Source: a marine gamma proteobacterium HTCC2089 (GTDB lineage: Bacteria > Pseudomonadota > Gammaproteobacteria > Pseudomonadales > Azotimanducaceae). Taken from it: a DNA stretch of 48,120 bases. Position numbers and translations under genes: made by a program. This document shows, one piece after another, positions 10,336 through 20,190 of this stretch. The first letter of the stretch is position 1, and every line of letters starts with the position of its first letter. The notes under the pieces are model-generated. The model did not search any database. It saw only the letters and a list, made by a program, of their open reading frames with translations, and was not told the DNA's origin. The stretch is from positions 1-48,120 of the forward strand of contig CAJJDH010000033.1 of assembly GCA_905182905.1 (NCBI GenBank). Direction: 5' to 3'.

Positions 10336-11310
10336 ATGAACAATATAAATAAAGAAAGTAATAACCAAATCTCCCAAGAGATGCCAATTCCTCTGGAATA
10401 TGGGGGTCAGCGTTTTGACAAAGTCGCAGCACTTATCTTCTCCGAATTTTCTCGGGCTGAGTTAACTCGATGGATAGTCGACGGTGTCTTAACGCTGGAC
10501 GGAAACGCTAGCAAACCAAAAACAACGGTATGGGGAGGGGAAGTATTAGCCCTCAATGCTGTGCGAGAAGTACGCGAGGCTTGGGATAAAGCTGAGGAAG
10601 TGGATTTCGACATCATTTTTGAGGATGAAGACATAATCGTCATCAACAAGCCTGTAGGTTTAGTTGTGCACCCTGGCGCTGGAAATCCGTCGGGTACGTT
10701 GGTAAATGGATTGTTGCATCACCGCTCTAACCTTGGCGAATTACCGCGCGCAGGGGTGGTCCACCGGTTAGATAAGGACACCAGTGGCGTTATGGTAGTT
10801 GCGGCAAGTCATAAAGCCCAAAAGCACTTGGTGGACGCCATTCAAGAACGTGCCGTTGAGCGCCGCTATATGGCTATTTGCGAGGGTGTAATGGTCACCG
10901 GTCAGGATGTGGACAAACCTATTGGTCGAGACCCTAAGGTGCGCACCAAACAGGCTATACGAGATGACGGTAAGCCGGCATTGAGTCAGATTCGGATACG
11001 TGAGCGATACCGAAGCCACACTCTGGTGAATGTGAAGTTAGGCAGTGGTCGAACCCATCAAATTCGTGTTCACATGCAGAGTATCGGCTTTCCGTTAGTT
11101 GGGGATAATCGCTACGGATGTCGGCGTATTATCCCCAAAGGCGCAGACCCTGAAACCATTGACGTGTTGCGTAATTTCAAACGGCAAGCCCTACACGCCG
11201 CTAAGCTTGCATTTGTCCACCCTCAAACCGGTGAAATGATGAAGTTTGCGACTCGGCCTCCCGAGGATTTTAACCTGTTAAACGAAACTTTAGCCGAAGA
11301 TGCTCGCTGA
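10336..11310 (+). CDS. rluD: 23S rRNA pseudouridine synthase RluD
   Basis: Modifies uridines in helix 69 of 23S rRNA (positions 1911, 1915 and 1917 in E. coli). The 324-residue protein has an N-terminal S4 RNA-binding domain (about 18-80), then the RluA-type catalytic domain with VVHRLDKDTSGVMVVA containing the catalytic Asp, VNVKLGSGRTHQIRVHM and FPLVGDNRYG. Length is normal. It is divergent from bamD and overlaps pgeF by 11 bases; bamD/rluD-pgeF is a conserved arrangement. Confidence 0.96.
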   Translation: MNNINKESNNQISQEMPIPLEYGGQRFDKVAALIFSEFSRAELTRWIVDGVLTLDGNASKPKTTVWGGEVLALNAVREVREAWDKAEEVDFDIIFEDEDIIVINKPVGLVVHPGAGNPSGTLVNGLLHHRSNLGELPRAGVVHRLDKDTSGVMVVAASHKAQKHLVDAIQERAVERRYMAICEGVMVTGQDVDKPIGRDPKVRTKQAIRDDGKPALSQIRIRERYRSHTLVNVKLGSGRTHQIRVHMQSIGFPLVGDNRYGCRRIIPKGADPETIDVLRNFKRQALHAAKLAFVHPQTGEMMKFATRPPEDFNLLNETLAEDAR

Positions 11311-12142
11311 CTCATATTGGCTGCCGGCGTCTTGGCAGCTTGCAGGTCAAAATGGTGTGCTGGGATTTACGACTACTCGCCATGGTGGTTCTAGCATCGG
11401 TGCTTTCACTAGCAACAATATTCGTTTCGGTATTGGCGACTCGCCAAGTCTGGTGTCGGCGAACCGATCGAGGTTATTGGCGACAATTGATGAGCATTTC
11501 ACAGGAGTCTCTGGATCAGTTGACATGAACGAGCACAGAGAATTATCTAAAGTCCCAGTTAAGCTGCAATGGTTAGATCAAGTGCATGGTGATGACTGGA
11601 TTTATGCCGACGCGGGTTCACTCGACACTACACCTCAAGCTGACGCGGCGTGGACTGATAAACGCGGCGTTGGCATTGCCATTCAAACTGCTGATTGTAT
11701 CCCCATTCTAATCACGGATCGTGATGCAACCATTGTCGGAGCAGCGCATGCGGGTTGGCGCGGCTTGGTTTCAAATGTCGCTGCTAATTTGGTTGCTGCG
11801 ATGCCCAAAGCACCTGAAGAATTGGTGGCTTGGCTGGGTCCATGCATCGGGCCTAAATATTTTGAAGTGGGCGAGGATGTCTGGTCTGAGGTTTTGCCCA
11901 TTCTGCCGGAAGCAGTACATGTGCATAGTCGTGATGCATCTAAGCGGTTTGTGGATTTATTAGCCGTTGCAAAGCGGCAGTTGCGCCAGTGTGGAGTGGG
12001 CGCGGTTAGTTCTGCCGATATTTGCACATACGCGTCGAATGATTTTTATTCCTATCGGCAAGCGTGCCATCTAAATGATAGCGAAGGCTCGGTTCCCGCA
12101 GCCACGGGAAGGATGGCTTCAATAGTCGCGCTACGGCCCTAA
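11300..12142 (+). CDS. pgeF: Peptidoglycan editing factor PgeF (YfiH/laccase-domain family)
   Basis: Family members use a zinc site for purine nucleoside phosphorylase/deaminase or polyphenol oxidase activity; E. coli PgeF removes wrongly incorporated L-serine-containing peptidoglycan precursors. The 280-residue protein shows the family motifs QVHGDDW, QTADCIPILI, AAHAGWRGLV and GPCIGPKYFEVGEDV, which carry the His and Cys ligands, and FYSYR at the end. An acidic insertion around residues 60-80 lengthens it slightly. It starts inside the last codons of rluD. Confidence 0.93.
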   Translation: MLADSYWLPASWQLAGQNGVLGFTTTRHGGSSIGAFTSNNIRFGIGDSPSLVSANRSRLLATIDEHFTGVSGSVDMNEHRELSKVPVKLQWLDQVHGDDWIYADAGSLDTTPQADAAWTDKRGVGIAIQTADCIPILITDRDATIVGAAHAGWRGLVSNVAANLVAAMPKAPEELVAWLGPCIGPKYFEVGEDVWSEVLPILPEAVHVHSRDASKRFVDLLAVAKRQLRQCGVGAVSSADICTYASNDFYSYRQACHLNDSEGSVPAATGRMASIVALRP

Positions 12143-12527
12143 ATTCGCTTGGATATAGCCCAATTTTGCTTACTCTGTGAGGCCGAATTGCCCGCCCGTA
12201 TTATCCGGTTTGACATGCAGCATCGGAATCACAAGAATAGCCCGCTTGGCGTGCTCAATAGATCTCCGCTAGTCGAAAGCCGTTTTTTCGTAAAGTCTTT
12301 ATATATCAAAGGCTTAAAAGAATTTTTTGGTGTTTTATTTGATGCTCGCTGAGCATGCAGCGGTGAGAAAAATCAACTGCTTTGGGAAATACTGTGAATA
12401 AACGCCGGATAAATGCTTCAAACTACGCTTTTTTTACACCGAGTACGCTGGGTTGACTTAGCGGAATGTTTATTACGCGACAAGCCTAATTTTTGCGCTA
12501 TAAATTCAAGATTTAAGGGATTTTACA
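12143..12527. other. pgeF-ilvI intergenic region with probable ilv promoter
   Basis: This 385-base gap has no recognised gene. It is AT-rich toward ilvI and must hold the ilvIHC promoter. A TTGACT (12453-12458) and a TATAAA (12499-12504) are present, but their 40-base separation means they do not form one standard promoter. I see no leader peptide rich in Leu, Val or Ile codons and no clear attenuator. AAGGGA is the ilvI ribosome binding site. Confidence 0.4.
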
Positions 12528-14300
12528 ATGACGGAAATGCTGTCTGGCGGCGATATGTTGATTCGTTCTCTCCAGGATGAAGGTGTTGAGTACATCTTTG
12601 GATACCCTGGCGGATCAGCTCTGCACATTTATGACGCAATATTTCGTCAGCAGAAGATCGAACATATTTTGGTGCGTCACGAGCAAGCGGCGACACATAT
12701 GGCTGATGGGTATGCACGATCTACTGGACAGCCTGGCGTTGTTCTAGTCACTTCGGGCCCTGGAGCTACTAATGCTATTACGGGCATTGCTACCGCGTAC
12801 ATGGATAGCATTCCAATGGTCGTCATTGCAGGTCAGGTGCCTAGAGATTTAATTGGTACCGATGCTTTCCAAGAGACAGATATGGTGGGTATTTCGCGTC
12901 CCGTGGTAAAACATAGTTTTATGGTACGTGACGCCTCTGAGATTCCAGGCATTGTTAAGAAAGCATTTCATATAGCTACTACTGGGCGCCCTGGGCCAGT
13001 GGTCATTGATGTACCTAAAGACACTACTGATCCAGCTGAAACCTTCGAATATGATTATTCTAAGCCCATTAACCTGAGATCTTACCGGCCAGCCTATGAA
13101 GGCGATATGGGCCAGATTAAAGCCGCCGTAGCTGCAATTCTTGCCGCCAAACGACCAGTATTTTATGTTGGTGGTGGTGTGATTCAAGGCAACGCTAAAG
13201 AACCACTGCGCGCTTTGGCTAAAGCTGTAGGCGCCCCGGTTACTTCCACGCTAATGGGGCTAGGCGCATTTCCTGGTACAGACGAATTGAGCTTAGGCAT
13301 GCTGGGCATGCACGGCACTTATGAGGCCAATATGGCCATGGATGAGACCGATCTCGTCATCGCCTTGGGTGCTCGTTTTGATGATCGTGTGACGAATAAT
13401 CCAAGTAAGTTCTCGCCTAAAGCAAAAATCATTCATATGGATGTTGATCCTGCATCTATTGACAAGATTATTGATTCGCACATCGCCTTGGTCGGTGACG
13501 CAAGCTGGGTCATTGAAGCTATATGGGCGGAATATCAAAGCCAGGTTAAACAGCGCCCAGCGGCGCAATCTGATAAGCAAAGTGAGCATTTGAGCGAGTG
13601 GTGGCAGCAAGTAAATGGCTGGCGCAAAGAGCATGGCTTAAATCATGGGCTAAAACCTGAAGCGGGCAAGGCTATTTTACCTCAGCTTGCAGTACAAACA
13701 CTTTATCGAGTCACAAAAGGCGAGGCGTTTGTCTCCTCGGATGTGGGTCAGCACCAAATGTTTGCCGCGCAGTATTATCATTTTGATGAGCCGCGACGTT
13801 GGATCAATTCTGGCGGTCTAGGAACCATGGGGTTTGGTCTGCCGGCGGCAATGGGTGTGCAAATGGGTTCACCCGAAGCAGTAGTTGCCTGCGTTACGGG
13901 TGAAGGCTCCTTTATGATGAATATGCAGGAGCTATCTACATGCCTGCAATATGGTCTGCCGATTAAGATTATTAACCTTAATAATCAGGCCCTTGGTATG
14001 GTGAAGCAGTGGCAGGATATGCAATATGGCGGTCGCCACTCGCAAAGTACTTACAGCGATTCATTGCCTGATTTTAAGACGCTTGTTGAAGCCTTTGGCC
14101 ACGTGGGTATCAAGGTCAGTGATGCGACGCAATTAGATGATGCTATGGAGTTGGCATTTTCGGAAGAAAATAAGAACCGTTTAGTCTTTGTGGACGTTTG
14201 GGTTGATCCCCATGAGCACGTTTACCCTATGGCAATTAAAGGCGGCGCTATGCGGGATATGATTTTGAGCAAAACTCAAACTTCTGGAGGTGCGTCGTGA
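12528..14300 (+). CDS. ilvI: Acetolactate synthase large (catalytic) subunit
   Basis: ThDP- and FAD-dependent enzyme condensing pyruvate with pyruvate or 2-oxobutyrate, first committed step to valine, leucine and isoleucine. The 590-residue protein has the N-terminal ThDP Pyr domain (GYPGGSALHIYDAIF, VRHEQAATHMADGYAR with the catalytic Glu), a central FAD/TPP domain, and the C-terminal PP domain (GLGTMGFGLPAAMG, then TGEGSFMMNMQEL, NLNN). The metal motif reads GEG where E. coli IlvI has GDG; I recall this variant in Pseudomonas enzymes, so I take it as normal. It overlaps ilvH by four bases. Confidence 0.95.
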   Translation: MTEMLSGGDMLIRSLQDEGVEYIFGYPGGSALHIYDAIFRQQKIEHILVRHEQAATHMADGYARSTGQPGVVLVTSGPGATNAITGIATAYMDSIPMVVIAGQVPRDLIGTDAFQETDMVGISRPVVKHSFMVRDASEIPGIVKKAFHIATTGRPGPVVIDVPKDTTDPAETFEYDYSKPINLRSYRPAYEGDMGQIKAAVAAILAAKRPVFYVGGGVIQGNAKEPLRALAKAVGAPVTSTLMGLGAFPGTDELSLGMLGMHGTYEANMAMDETDLVIALGARFDDRVTNNPSKFSPKAKIIHMDVDPASIDKIIDSHIALVGDASWVIEAIWAEYQSQVKQRPAAQSDKQSEHLSEWWQQVNGWRKEHGLNHGLKPEAGKAILPQLAVQTLYRVTKGEAFVSSDVGQHQMFAAQYYHFDEPRRWINSGGLGTMGFGLPAAMGVQMGSPEAVVACVTGEGSFMMNMQELSTCLQYGLPIKIINLNNQALGMVKQWQDMQYGGRHSQSTYSDSLPDFKTLVEAFGHVGIKVSDATQLDDAMELAFSEENKNRLVFVDVWVDPHEHVYPMAIKGGAMRDMILSKTQTSGGAS

Positions 14301-14800
14301 GAGCCATATTAGCTGTGTTGTTAGAGAATGAGGCCGGGGCGTTATCGAGAGTAGTAGGCCTGTTTGCCCAGCGAAATTACAATATTGAAACCCTCACGGT
14401 TGCGCCCACTGAGGATACTACTCTTTCAAGACTAACGTTAACTACGACGGGTGATGCTGATAGAATCGCTCAAATTATCAAGCAGTTAGATAAGCTAGTT
14501 GAAGTGGTTAGTGTTATAAATTTATGTGCTGCGGACCACGTTGAGCGGGAGCTTTTATTGGTTAAGGTCCGTGCTGTGGGCGAGGCTCGCCAAGAAATTA
14601 AACGGTCTGCTGACGTGTTTCGTGGGCAAATTGTTGATGTAACGTCAGATACCTATACTGTGCAATTGGTAGGGCCCAGTAACAAACTTGACGCATTTAT
14701 AAACGCCATTGGTGACAATGGTGCAGAAGCTACCATTCTGGAAGTCGTCCGCTCCGGTGTTTCCGGAATGGGGCGTGGTAATCGAGTGTTGGCTGTTTAG
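14297..14800 (+). CDS. ilvH: Acetolactate synthase small (regulatory) subunit
   Basis: Regulatory subunit that activates the catalytic chain and confers valine feedback inhibition. The 167-residue protein has an N-terminal ACT domain (LAVLLENEAGALSRVVGLFAQRNYNIETL) and a second ACT-like domain from about residue 80 (VKVRAVGEARQEIKRSADVFRGQIVDV), the usual IlvH layout and length. It starts with GTG overlapping the ilvI stop as GTGA, with GGAGG 6 bases upstream, so the two subunits are translationally coupled. Confidence 0.96.
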   Translation: MRAILAVLLENEAGALSRVVGLFAQRNYNIETLTVAPTEDTTLSRLTLTTTGDADRIAQIIKQLDKLVEVVSVINLCAADHVERELLLVKVRAVGEARQEIKRSADVFRGQIVDVTSDTYTVQLVGPSNKLDAFINAIGDNGAEATILEVVRSGVSGMGRGNRVLAV

Positions 14801-14820
14801 TCAGTTGGCACTAAGAATAA

Positions 14821-15876
<1,056 letters not shown>

Positions 15877-15885
15877 CGCTGTTGC

Positions 15886-15920
15886 AACCGGGCTGCCTTA
15901 TTTGGTTTGCCCGGTTTTCT
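15886..15920 (+). terminator. Terminator after ilvC
   Basis: An 8-bp perfect stem (AACCGGGC at 15886-15893 and GCCCGGTT at 15909-15916) with a 15-base loop is followed by a pyrimidine-rich tail, ten bases after the ilvC stop. Confidence 0.7.
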
Positions 15921-15960
15921 CCTCCTCCCACCTTTTATTCTTCAGAAGACTAAAATACTT

Positions 15961-16000
15961 ACTCTCCCTAACTCTCCCTAACTCTCCCTAACTCTCCCTC
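15961..16000 (+). repeat. 10-bp tandem repeat ACTCTCCCTA, four copies
   Basis: Three perfect copies and a fourth with one change at its last base lie between the ilvC terminator and pssA. There are no spacers, so it is a minisatellite-type array, not a CRISPR. Confidence 0.9.
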
Positions 16001-16162
16001 AGACTCGCTGTGGCGACTACGGGGCTCGCTAAATGGGGTCTGCTAGATTTAGCCTGCGAATAACGCAAGATACCAATGTCCTCAAGCGTTTAGCTGGCAC
16101 CAATATTGGCAATTCTCTACCAAATTGCGCACAATCAGTTTTTTCAACCTTGCAGCTGTCAT

Positions 16163-16981
16163 ATGTCGAATGAAGAGAAAGTGCCGTTGAAATCAGTTGA
16201 ACGTATTAACTCAGAAACTGATGACAAATCTCCCGAAAGTTCAGCTCGCGGTGCTGGTCGGCTCAAGCGTGGTATCTACTTACTGCCAAATGTCATAACA
16301 ACCGGTGCGCTGTTCGCAGGTTTCTATGCCATTGTCGCGGCTATGAATGGGCAATTTTTGCCAGCAACCATTGCAATCTTCTTTGCCATGATTTTGGACA
16401 CCGCAGACGGCCGTGTCGCCAGAATAATGGGCACGGAGAGCGAGTTTGGTGCTGAGTACGATAGCTTATCGGATATGGTGGCTTTTGGTGTTGCTCCAGC
16501 CTTAGTTGCATTCTCATGGGGGCTTTCTCAATTAGGTCAATTCGGCTGGGTTGCTGCCTTTGTTTACATGGCATGTGCCGCTTTGCGTTTGGCTAGGTTC
16601 AATACTCAGGGTGAAAATGCCTCTTTTACCGGTCTAGCAAGTCCATCTGCTGCGGGCATAATTTGCTTCGGGATTTGGGTTTGTGTGGAACATGGTATTG
16701 CTGAGCCTTCCATAGTTGGCGCCAGCTTTTTGGCTTTAGCCACAGTTATAGCAGGCTTGTTAATGGTCTCCAATTTCACCTATTTTTCGCCAAAAACCAT
16801 CAATATCCGTGAGCGCATACCATTCGTCACTTTAGTGCTGATTGTTATGGGATTTGCTGTACTAATGATAGATCCGCCGTCAGTGTTGTTGGCGATATGC
16901 GTTGTTTACTCATTGTCAGGACCATTTAGAGCTCTTTGGGCAACATTGAAACCTGAAAAACCCGAGGACCACGCGGAGTAG
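16163..16981 (+). CDS. pssA: CDP-diacylglycerol-serine O-phosphatidyltransferase
   Basis: Integral membrane enzyme that makes phosphatidylserine, precursor of phosphatidylethanolamine. It has the CDP-alcohol phosphatidyltransferase signature (DTADGRVARIMG through YDSLSDMVAFG, with the conserved Asp residues) and about seven hydrophobic segments, preceded by a polar N-terminus. The frame extends to a TTG at 16106, but I prefer the ATG at 16163 (MSNEEKVPLK), which gives a typical polar start of 272 residues; no strong ribosome binding site decides it. The ilvIHC-pssA-msrPQ order matches Pseudomonas. Confidence 0.93.
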   Translation: MSNEEKVPLKSVERINSETDDKSPESSARGAGRLKRGIYLLPNVITTGALFAGFYAIVAAMNGQFLPATIAIFFAMILDTADGRVARIMGTESEFGAEYDSLSDMVAFGVAPALVAFSWGLSQLGQFGWVAAFVYMACAALRLARFNTQGENASFTGLASPSAAGIICFGIWVCVEHGIAEPSIVGASFLALATVIAGLLMVSNFTYFSPKTINIRERIPFVTLVLIVMGFAVLMIDPPSVLLAICVVYSLSGPFRALWATLKPEKPEDHAE

Positions 16982-17009
16982 GGTTGCAGCGCTTCATCAG
17001 AGTTCTCCT

Positions 17010-17099
17010 AATTGAAGTTGTACTCAATAGAGTGCACACAATAGAGTTGTAATAAATAGAGTTGTAATAAATAGCGTTGTAATAAATAGAGCTGTACTA
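17010..17099 (+). repeat. 15-bp tandem repeat between pssA and msrP
   Basis: Six copies in register: two degenerate (17010-17024, 17025-17039), two perfect AATAGAGTTGTAATA copies (17040-17054, 17055-17069), and two with one to two changes (17070-17084, 17085-17099). The array is AT-rich and lies in the upstream region of msrP. Confidence 0.9.
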
Positions 17100-17210
17100 A
17101 TCGGTTGCGATAATTGCAATGAGTACAAAGTGCGTCGAAGTTCATTGTCGCTTAACGCTGGTTCGCACAACCTAGCATTTGGCTAACGAGTTATTATCAG
17201 AGGAAAAGTA

Positions 17211-18131
17211 ATGCTGATAGGCAAATCCCCGAAAATACCCACATCAGAAATCATTTCGGAAACTACGTATCTCAATCGGAGAAAGTTTCTGGGTCAGAGT
17301 ACTGCCCTTATCGCTGGGTCTAGTCTATTAGGTTCTGCGAATGCCGGCCTGCAGCCCGACGATGAAATTACTCCAGAAGATATTGTTACTCAGTTCAATA
17401 ATTTTTATGAGTTTGGCACGGATAAAAGTGATCCGTATGAAAATGCTCATACCCTGACTACAGATCCATGGACTGTAACCGTGTCAGGAGCAGCAAAAAA
17501 GACCGGTGAATTTGCCTTTGAAGATATTATCAAGGGCATGACTGCGGAAGAGCGCATTTATAGATTTCGCTGTGTAGAAGCGTGGTCCATGGTGGTGCCG
17601 TGGATGGGTATTGAGTTAAAGAAAATTCTTGAGCAATTTGAGCCCACGGGCGACGCCAAATATGTGGAGTTCAAAACTTTGGTTCGTCCAGAGGAGATGC
17701 CGGGTCAGAGGTCCTTTTTTTCGAGCATAGATTGGCCTTACGTGGAAGGTCTGCGTATGGATGAGGCCTACAATCCATTGAGCATTATGGTAACCGGCTT
17801 ATTTGGTAAAGAGCTGCCCAACCAAAATGGTGCGCCTTGGCGATTAATGGTGCCGTGGAAATATGGGTTCAAGAGCGTTAAATCTATTGTCAGTATTCAT
17901 TTCACAGACAAACAACCATTAAATACATGGCAACAATTGCAGGCCAGCGAATATGGGTTTTATGCGAACGTTAATCCTGCTGTTTCTCATCCGCGCTGGA
18001 GCCAAGCCAGTGAAAGACGTTTGCCTAGTACGCTCTTCAATACTAACCGTCGGCCCACGTTACCATTTAACGGCTATGCGGAAGAGGTTGCTCACCTTTA
18101 TAAAGGCATGGATCTGAAAAAGTTCTACTAG
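17211..18131 (+). CDS. msrP: Protein-methionine-sulfoxide reductase catalytic subunit MsrP
   Basis: Periplasmic molybdoenzyme that repairs oxidised methionine in envelope proteins, receiving electrons from MsrQ. The 306-residue protein has a Tat signal (NRRKFLGQSTALIAGSSLLGSANA, residues about 22-45), and RFRCVEAWSMVVPWMG with the cysteine that ligates molybdenum; GAPWRLMVPWKYGFKSVKSI follows near residue 205. Length is typical. msrQ follows after 43 bases. Cofactor synthesis would use MoaB, encoded at 28.5 kb in this window. The region upstream carries the 15-bp array. Confidence 0.96.
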   Translation: MLIGKSPKIPTSEIISETTYLNRRKFLGQSTALIAGSSLLGSANAGLQPDDEITPEDIVTQFNNFYEFGTDKSDPYENAHTLTTDPWTVTVSGAAKKTGEFAFEDIIKGMTAEERIYRFRCVEAWSMVVPWMGIELKKILEQFEPTGDAKYVEFKTLVRPEEMPGQRSFFSSIDWPYVEGLRMDEAYNPLSIMVTGLFGKELPNQNGAPWRLMVPWKYGFKSVKSIVSIHFTDKQPLNTWQQLQASEYGFYANVNPAVSHPRWSQASERRLPSTLFNTNRRPTLPFNGYAEEVAHLYKGMDLKKFY

Positions 18132-18174
18132 TGGCGTTTTGATTAGTATGGATATTCGGTTTGAGGCCTAAACA

Positions 18175-18807
18175 GTGACGGTAGCGAAAAAGCCCAATAA
18201 TAGGCTTAAGCTTGTCTTGGCGTTACTCGCTACTGCGCCTGCCCTCTGGCTTGCATATCTCATTAGTCAGGAAATTTCCCTGCCTACCTCAGGGTTAGGT
18301 CCTGACCCAGCTGAGGGACTCCTCCATTATCTTGGCGACTGGTCTATGATCGCCTTACTTGTTGCGTTCAGCGTTACACCTTTGAGGCGAATATTTAAGC
18401 AGCCAATGTTGGCGCGAAGTCGCCGTATGCTTGGGTTATTTGCGTTTTTCTACGTGGCCTTGCACCTAGCTACCTATATTGTCCTTTACGTGGAATCTTC
18501 CTGGCAGTTGTTGGTTGCTGATTTTGTTGAGCGCACCTACATCACAGCGGGTATTGCAGGTTTCTTTGGCCTCGTCGCTATGGCGGTGACTTCAACTAAA
18601 GGCTGGCGTCGACGGCTGGGGCAAAACTGGCTGCGTTTGCATAAAGTGATTTACCTGGTTATCCCATTAGCGCTACTGCATTTGATTTGGCTGAGGAAAG
18701 ACGGTTTTGGGGATATCGCCCTGTATATTCTTTGGTTTTCAATATTACTGGGCGAGCGTATCTATCAAGCTAGAAAGCCTAGGGCTGCGTTAACCAAGGG
18801 ATTGTAA
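18175..18807 (+). CDS. msrQ: Heme-binding membrane subunit MsrQ
   Basis: Inner-membrane b-type heme protein that passes electrons from the quinone pool or flavins to MsrP. The 210-residue product has about six hydrophobic segments, the conserved LHYLGDWSMIALLVAFSVTPLRR near the start, histidines within membrane segments (VALHLATYI, LHKVIYLVIPLALLHLIWL) and the family string GWRRRLGQNWLRLHKVIYL (residues about 142-160). Translation starts at GTG. It follows msrP closely, as in other gammaproteobacteria. Confidence 0.93.
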   Translation: MTVAKKPNNRLKLVLALLATAPALWLAYLISQEISLPTSGLGPDPAEGLLHYLGDWSMIALLVAFSVTPLRRIFKQPMLARSRRMLGLFAFFYVALHLATYIVLYVESSWQLLVADFVERTYITAGIAGFFGLVAMAVTSTKGWRRRLGQNWLRLHKVIYLVIPLALLHLIWLRKDGFGDIALYILWFSILLGERIYQARKPRAALTKGL

Positions 18808-18930
18808 AAATTGGTCTCAGCGTTCTTGCAAACGGTTCCTAGAACAACTTCTTCGACAATAAGGTCGAATTTCATACCCAGGACTATTTTGCTTGGGTTA
18901 GTATTCACGCCTTAGCCTGCGGAAACACAA

Positions 18931-19641
18931 ATGTCTGTCAATTCACCTCAATCAACTAACGCATCGTCTAACGCATTGTCAGCTCGGCGACGGCGCATGC
19001 TTGTGGATATGGGTATTGATGTGTGGACGTCTAGATCTTTCAACCCAGAAGTCGCTCAGATTGCTGTGACTTCCGATGTAAAAATACCATCTGTGGCGGC
19101 GAGTGATCAGCCGTCTTTGGCCGAAGTAAAAGCGCGGCTGGCTGAAGTGACAGGTGCTGGTATGAGCGCACCTAAACCTGCTGCGCTAGAACCCTCTGCC
19201 AAATCAGTTGACGCTGTGCAGGAAGTTTTACAAGCCGATAGAATCCACGTCTACTTTGCGAAAAAGGGCAACGCGCTTTATATCAGCGAGCAACCTATTA
19301 CCGGTCCAAGCCAATCCTTTGTCCAGGATCTGCTGCTGTTTGTGCATTGGCAACTGAGTAACGGTGAGTTTGATGGGTCTAAGAAACCCCTAATAAGTGA
19401 ATTTCAATGGCCTGTTGTTGCAACGAGCGGCACGCCAGAAAGAGCCGTAGCAGCTTTCTTGGACAAGCATGGGTTAACTACTCCAGCAGGGTTAGGGCTA
19501 ATCAGTCCCGATGCTATGAAGGTGTTAAAGCCTTGGTTGCCCATTGAAGGTTCGCGCTTTTTGGAAGTGGCGAGTTTGGCTGAGCTTGCGACAAATGCCC
19601 AAGCTAAAGTGCAACTCTGGGGTGAGCTCGGGCGTCTCTAA
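18931..19641 (+). CDS. HolD-like protein, possible DNA polymerase III psi subunit
   Basis: A 236-residue protein with no clear catalytic motif. Residues about 17-36 (ARRRRMLVDMGIDVWTSRSF) resemble the N-terminus of HolD (psi), where an arginine-rich start leads into LGI-W; in E. coli that segment contacts chi. The gene also has the holD position: its stop codon is immediately followed by the rimI ATG, and holD-rimI is the E. coli arrangement. Residues 40-105 are low-complexity, rich in Ala, Pro and Ser, probably a linker, and the rest is a folded domain (HVYFAKKGNALYIS, LLLFVHWQLS). Identification rests on the short motif and context. Confidence 0.5.
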   Translation: MSVNSPQSTNASSNALSARRRRMLVDMGIDVWTSRSFNPEVAQIAVTSDVKIPSVAASDQPSLAEVKARLAEVTGAGMSAPKPAALEPSAKSVDAVQEVLQADRIHVYFAKKGNALYISEQPITGPSQSFVQDLLLFVHWQLSNGEFDGSKKPLISEFQWPVVATSGTPERAVAAFLDKHGLTTPAGLGLISPDAMKVLKPWLPIEGSRFLEVASLAELATNAQAKVQLWGELGRL

Positions 19642-20127
19642 ATGAAGTTGCTCCACAGACCTATGCTGGACACTGATGTGGCTGAAGTCTTAGTCATTGA
19701 GAATGTTGCTCACCTTAACCCTTGGAATGAAAGTGCTTTTGTAGATTGCATTGCCGCTCGCGCTAAAGGCTATGCCTGTCATTTGATTTTACATGAAACG
19801 CGAATTGTGGGTTATACGGTACTCAGCGCTGCTGTGGGAGAAGCTCACTTACTGAACATTACCGTTGACCCTGAATGTCAGGGGCAGGGGTTGGGTCGGC
19901 GATTGCTGAGGTGGGTAATCGTTTGGAGTTTGAGCCAGAGTGTCCAGACACTCTTCTTGGAAGTGCGTTCAGGTAACCTCGCTGCGCTGACTCTGTATGA
20001 ATCTGCCGGGTTTAAACGAATTGGCTTGCGTCGAGATTACTATCCGTCTTTATTGGGTAGAGAAGATGCAGTAGTTATGGGTTTAGATCTGGCCCAGATA
20101 ACTATAAATGAAAGCGGCGAAATCTAG
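19642..20127 (+). CDS. rimI: Ribosomal protein S18-alanine N-acetyltransferase (RimI)
   Basis: GNAT-family enzyme that acetylates the N-terminal alanine of S18 using acetyl-CoA. The 161-residue protein has the GNAT core: EAHLLNITVDPECQGQGLGRRLL (motif A, acetyl-CoA pyrophosphate loop) and LEVRSGNLAALTLYESAGFKRIGLRRDYY, which matches the RimI C-terminus. The ATG directly follows the stop of the HolD-like gene with no gap, so translation is probably coupled. A hairpin at 20164-20187 follows. Confidence 0.93.
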   Translation: MKLLHRPMLDTDVAEVLVIENVAHLNPWNESAFVDCIAARAKGYACHLILHETRIVGYTVLSAAVGEAHLLNITVDPECQGQGLGRRLLRWVIVWSLSQSVQTLFLEVRSGNLAALTLYESAGFKRIGLRRDYYPSLLGREDAVVMGLDLAQITINESGEI

Positions 20128-20163
20128 TACTTAACTGATTCACTGTCCTGACTTTAGTCGTCG

Positions 20164-20190
20164 ACAGCAGTATTGCTAGCCTGCTGTTTA
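20164..20190 (+). terminator. Candidate terminator after rimI
   Basis: ACAGCAG (20164-20170) and CTGCTGT (20181-20187) form a 7-bp stem with a 10-base loop, followed by TTAGTTAT. It abuts the stop codon of the convergent hvfC-like gene and could serve the rimI transcript. Confidence 0.5.

Noticed and set aside
12149-12352. Open frame of 67 codons between pgeF and ilvI, as a small gene or ilv leader peptide
   Set aside because: It has no ribosome binding site, no family-like sequence and no run of Leu, Val or Ile codons expected of an attenuator leader.
13888-13935. GEG in place of GDG in the ThDP-metal motif of IlvI as a defect
   Set aside because: I recall the same variant in Pseudomonas enzymes, and the rest of the protein and operon are intact.
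15961-16000. CRISPR-like array
   Set aside because: Units are 10 bp and directly adjacent with no spacers, and there are no cas genes. The other arrays fail for the same reason.
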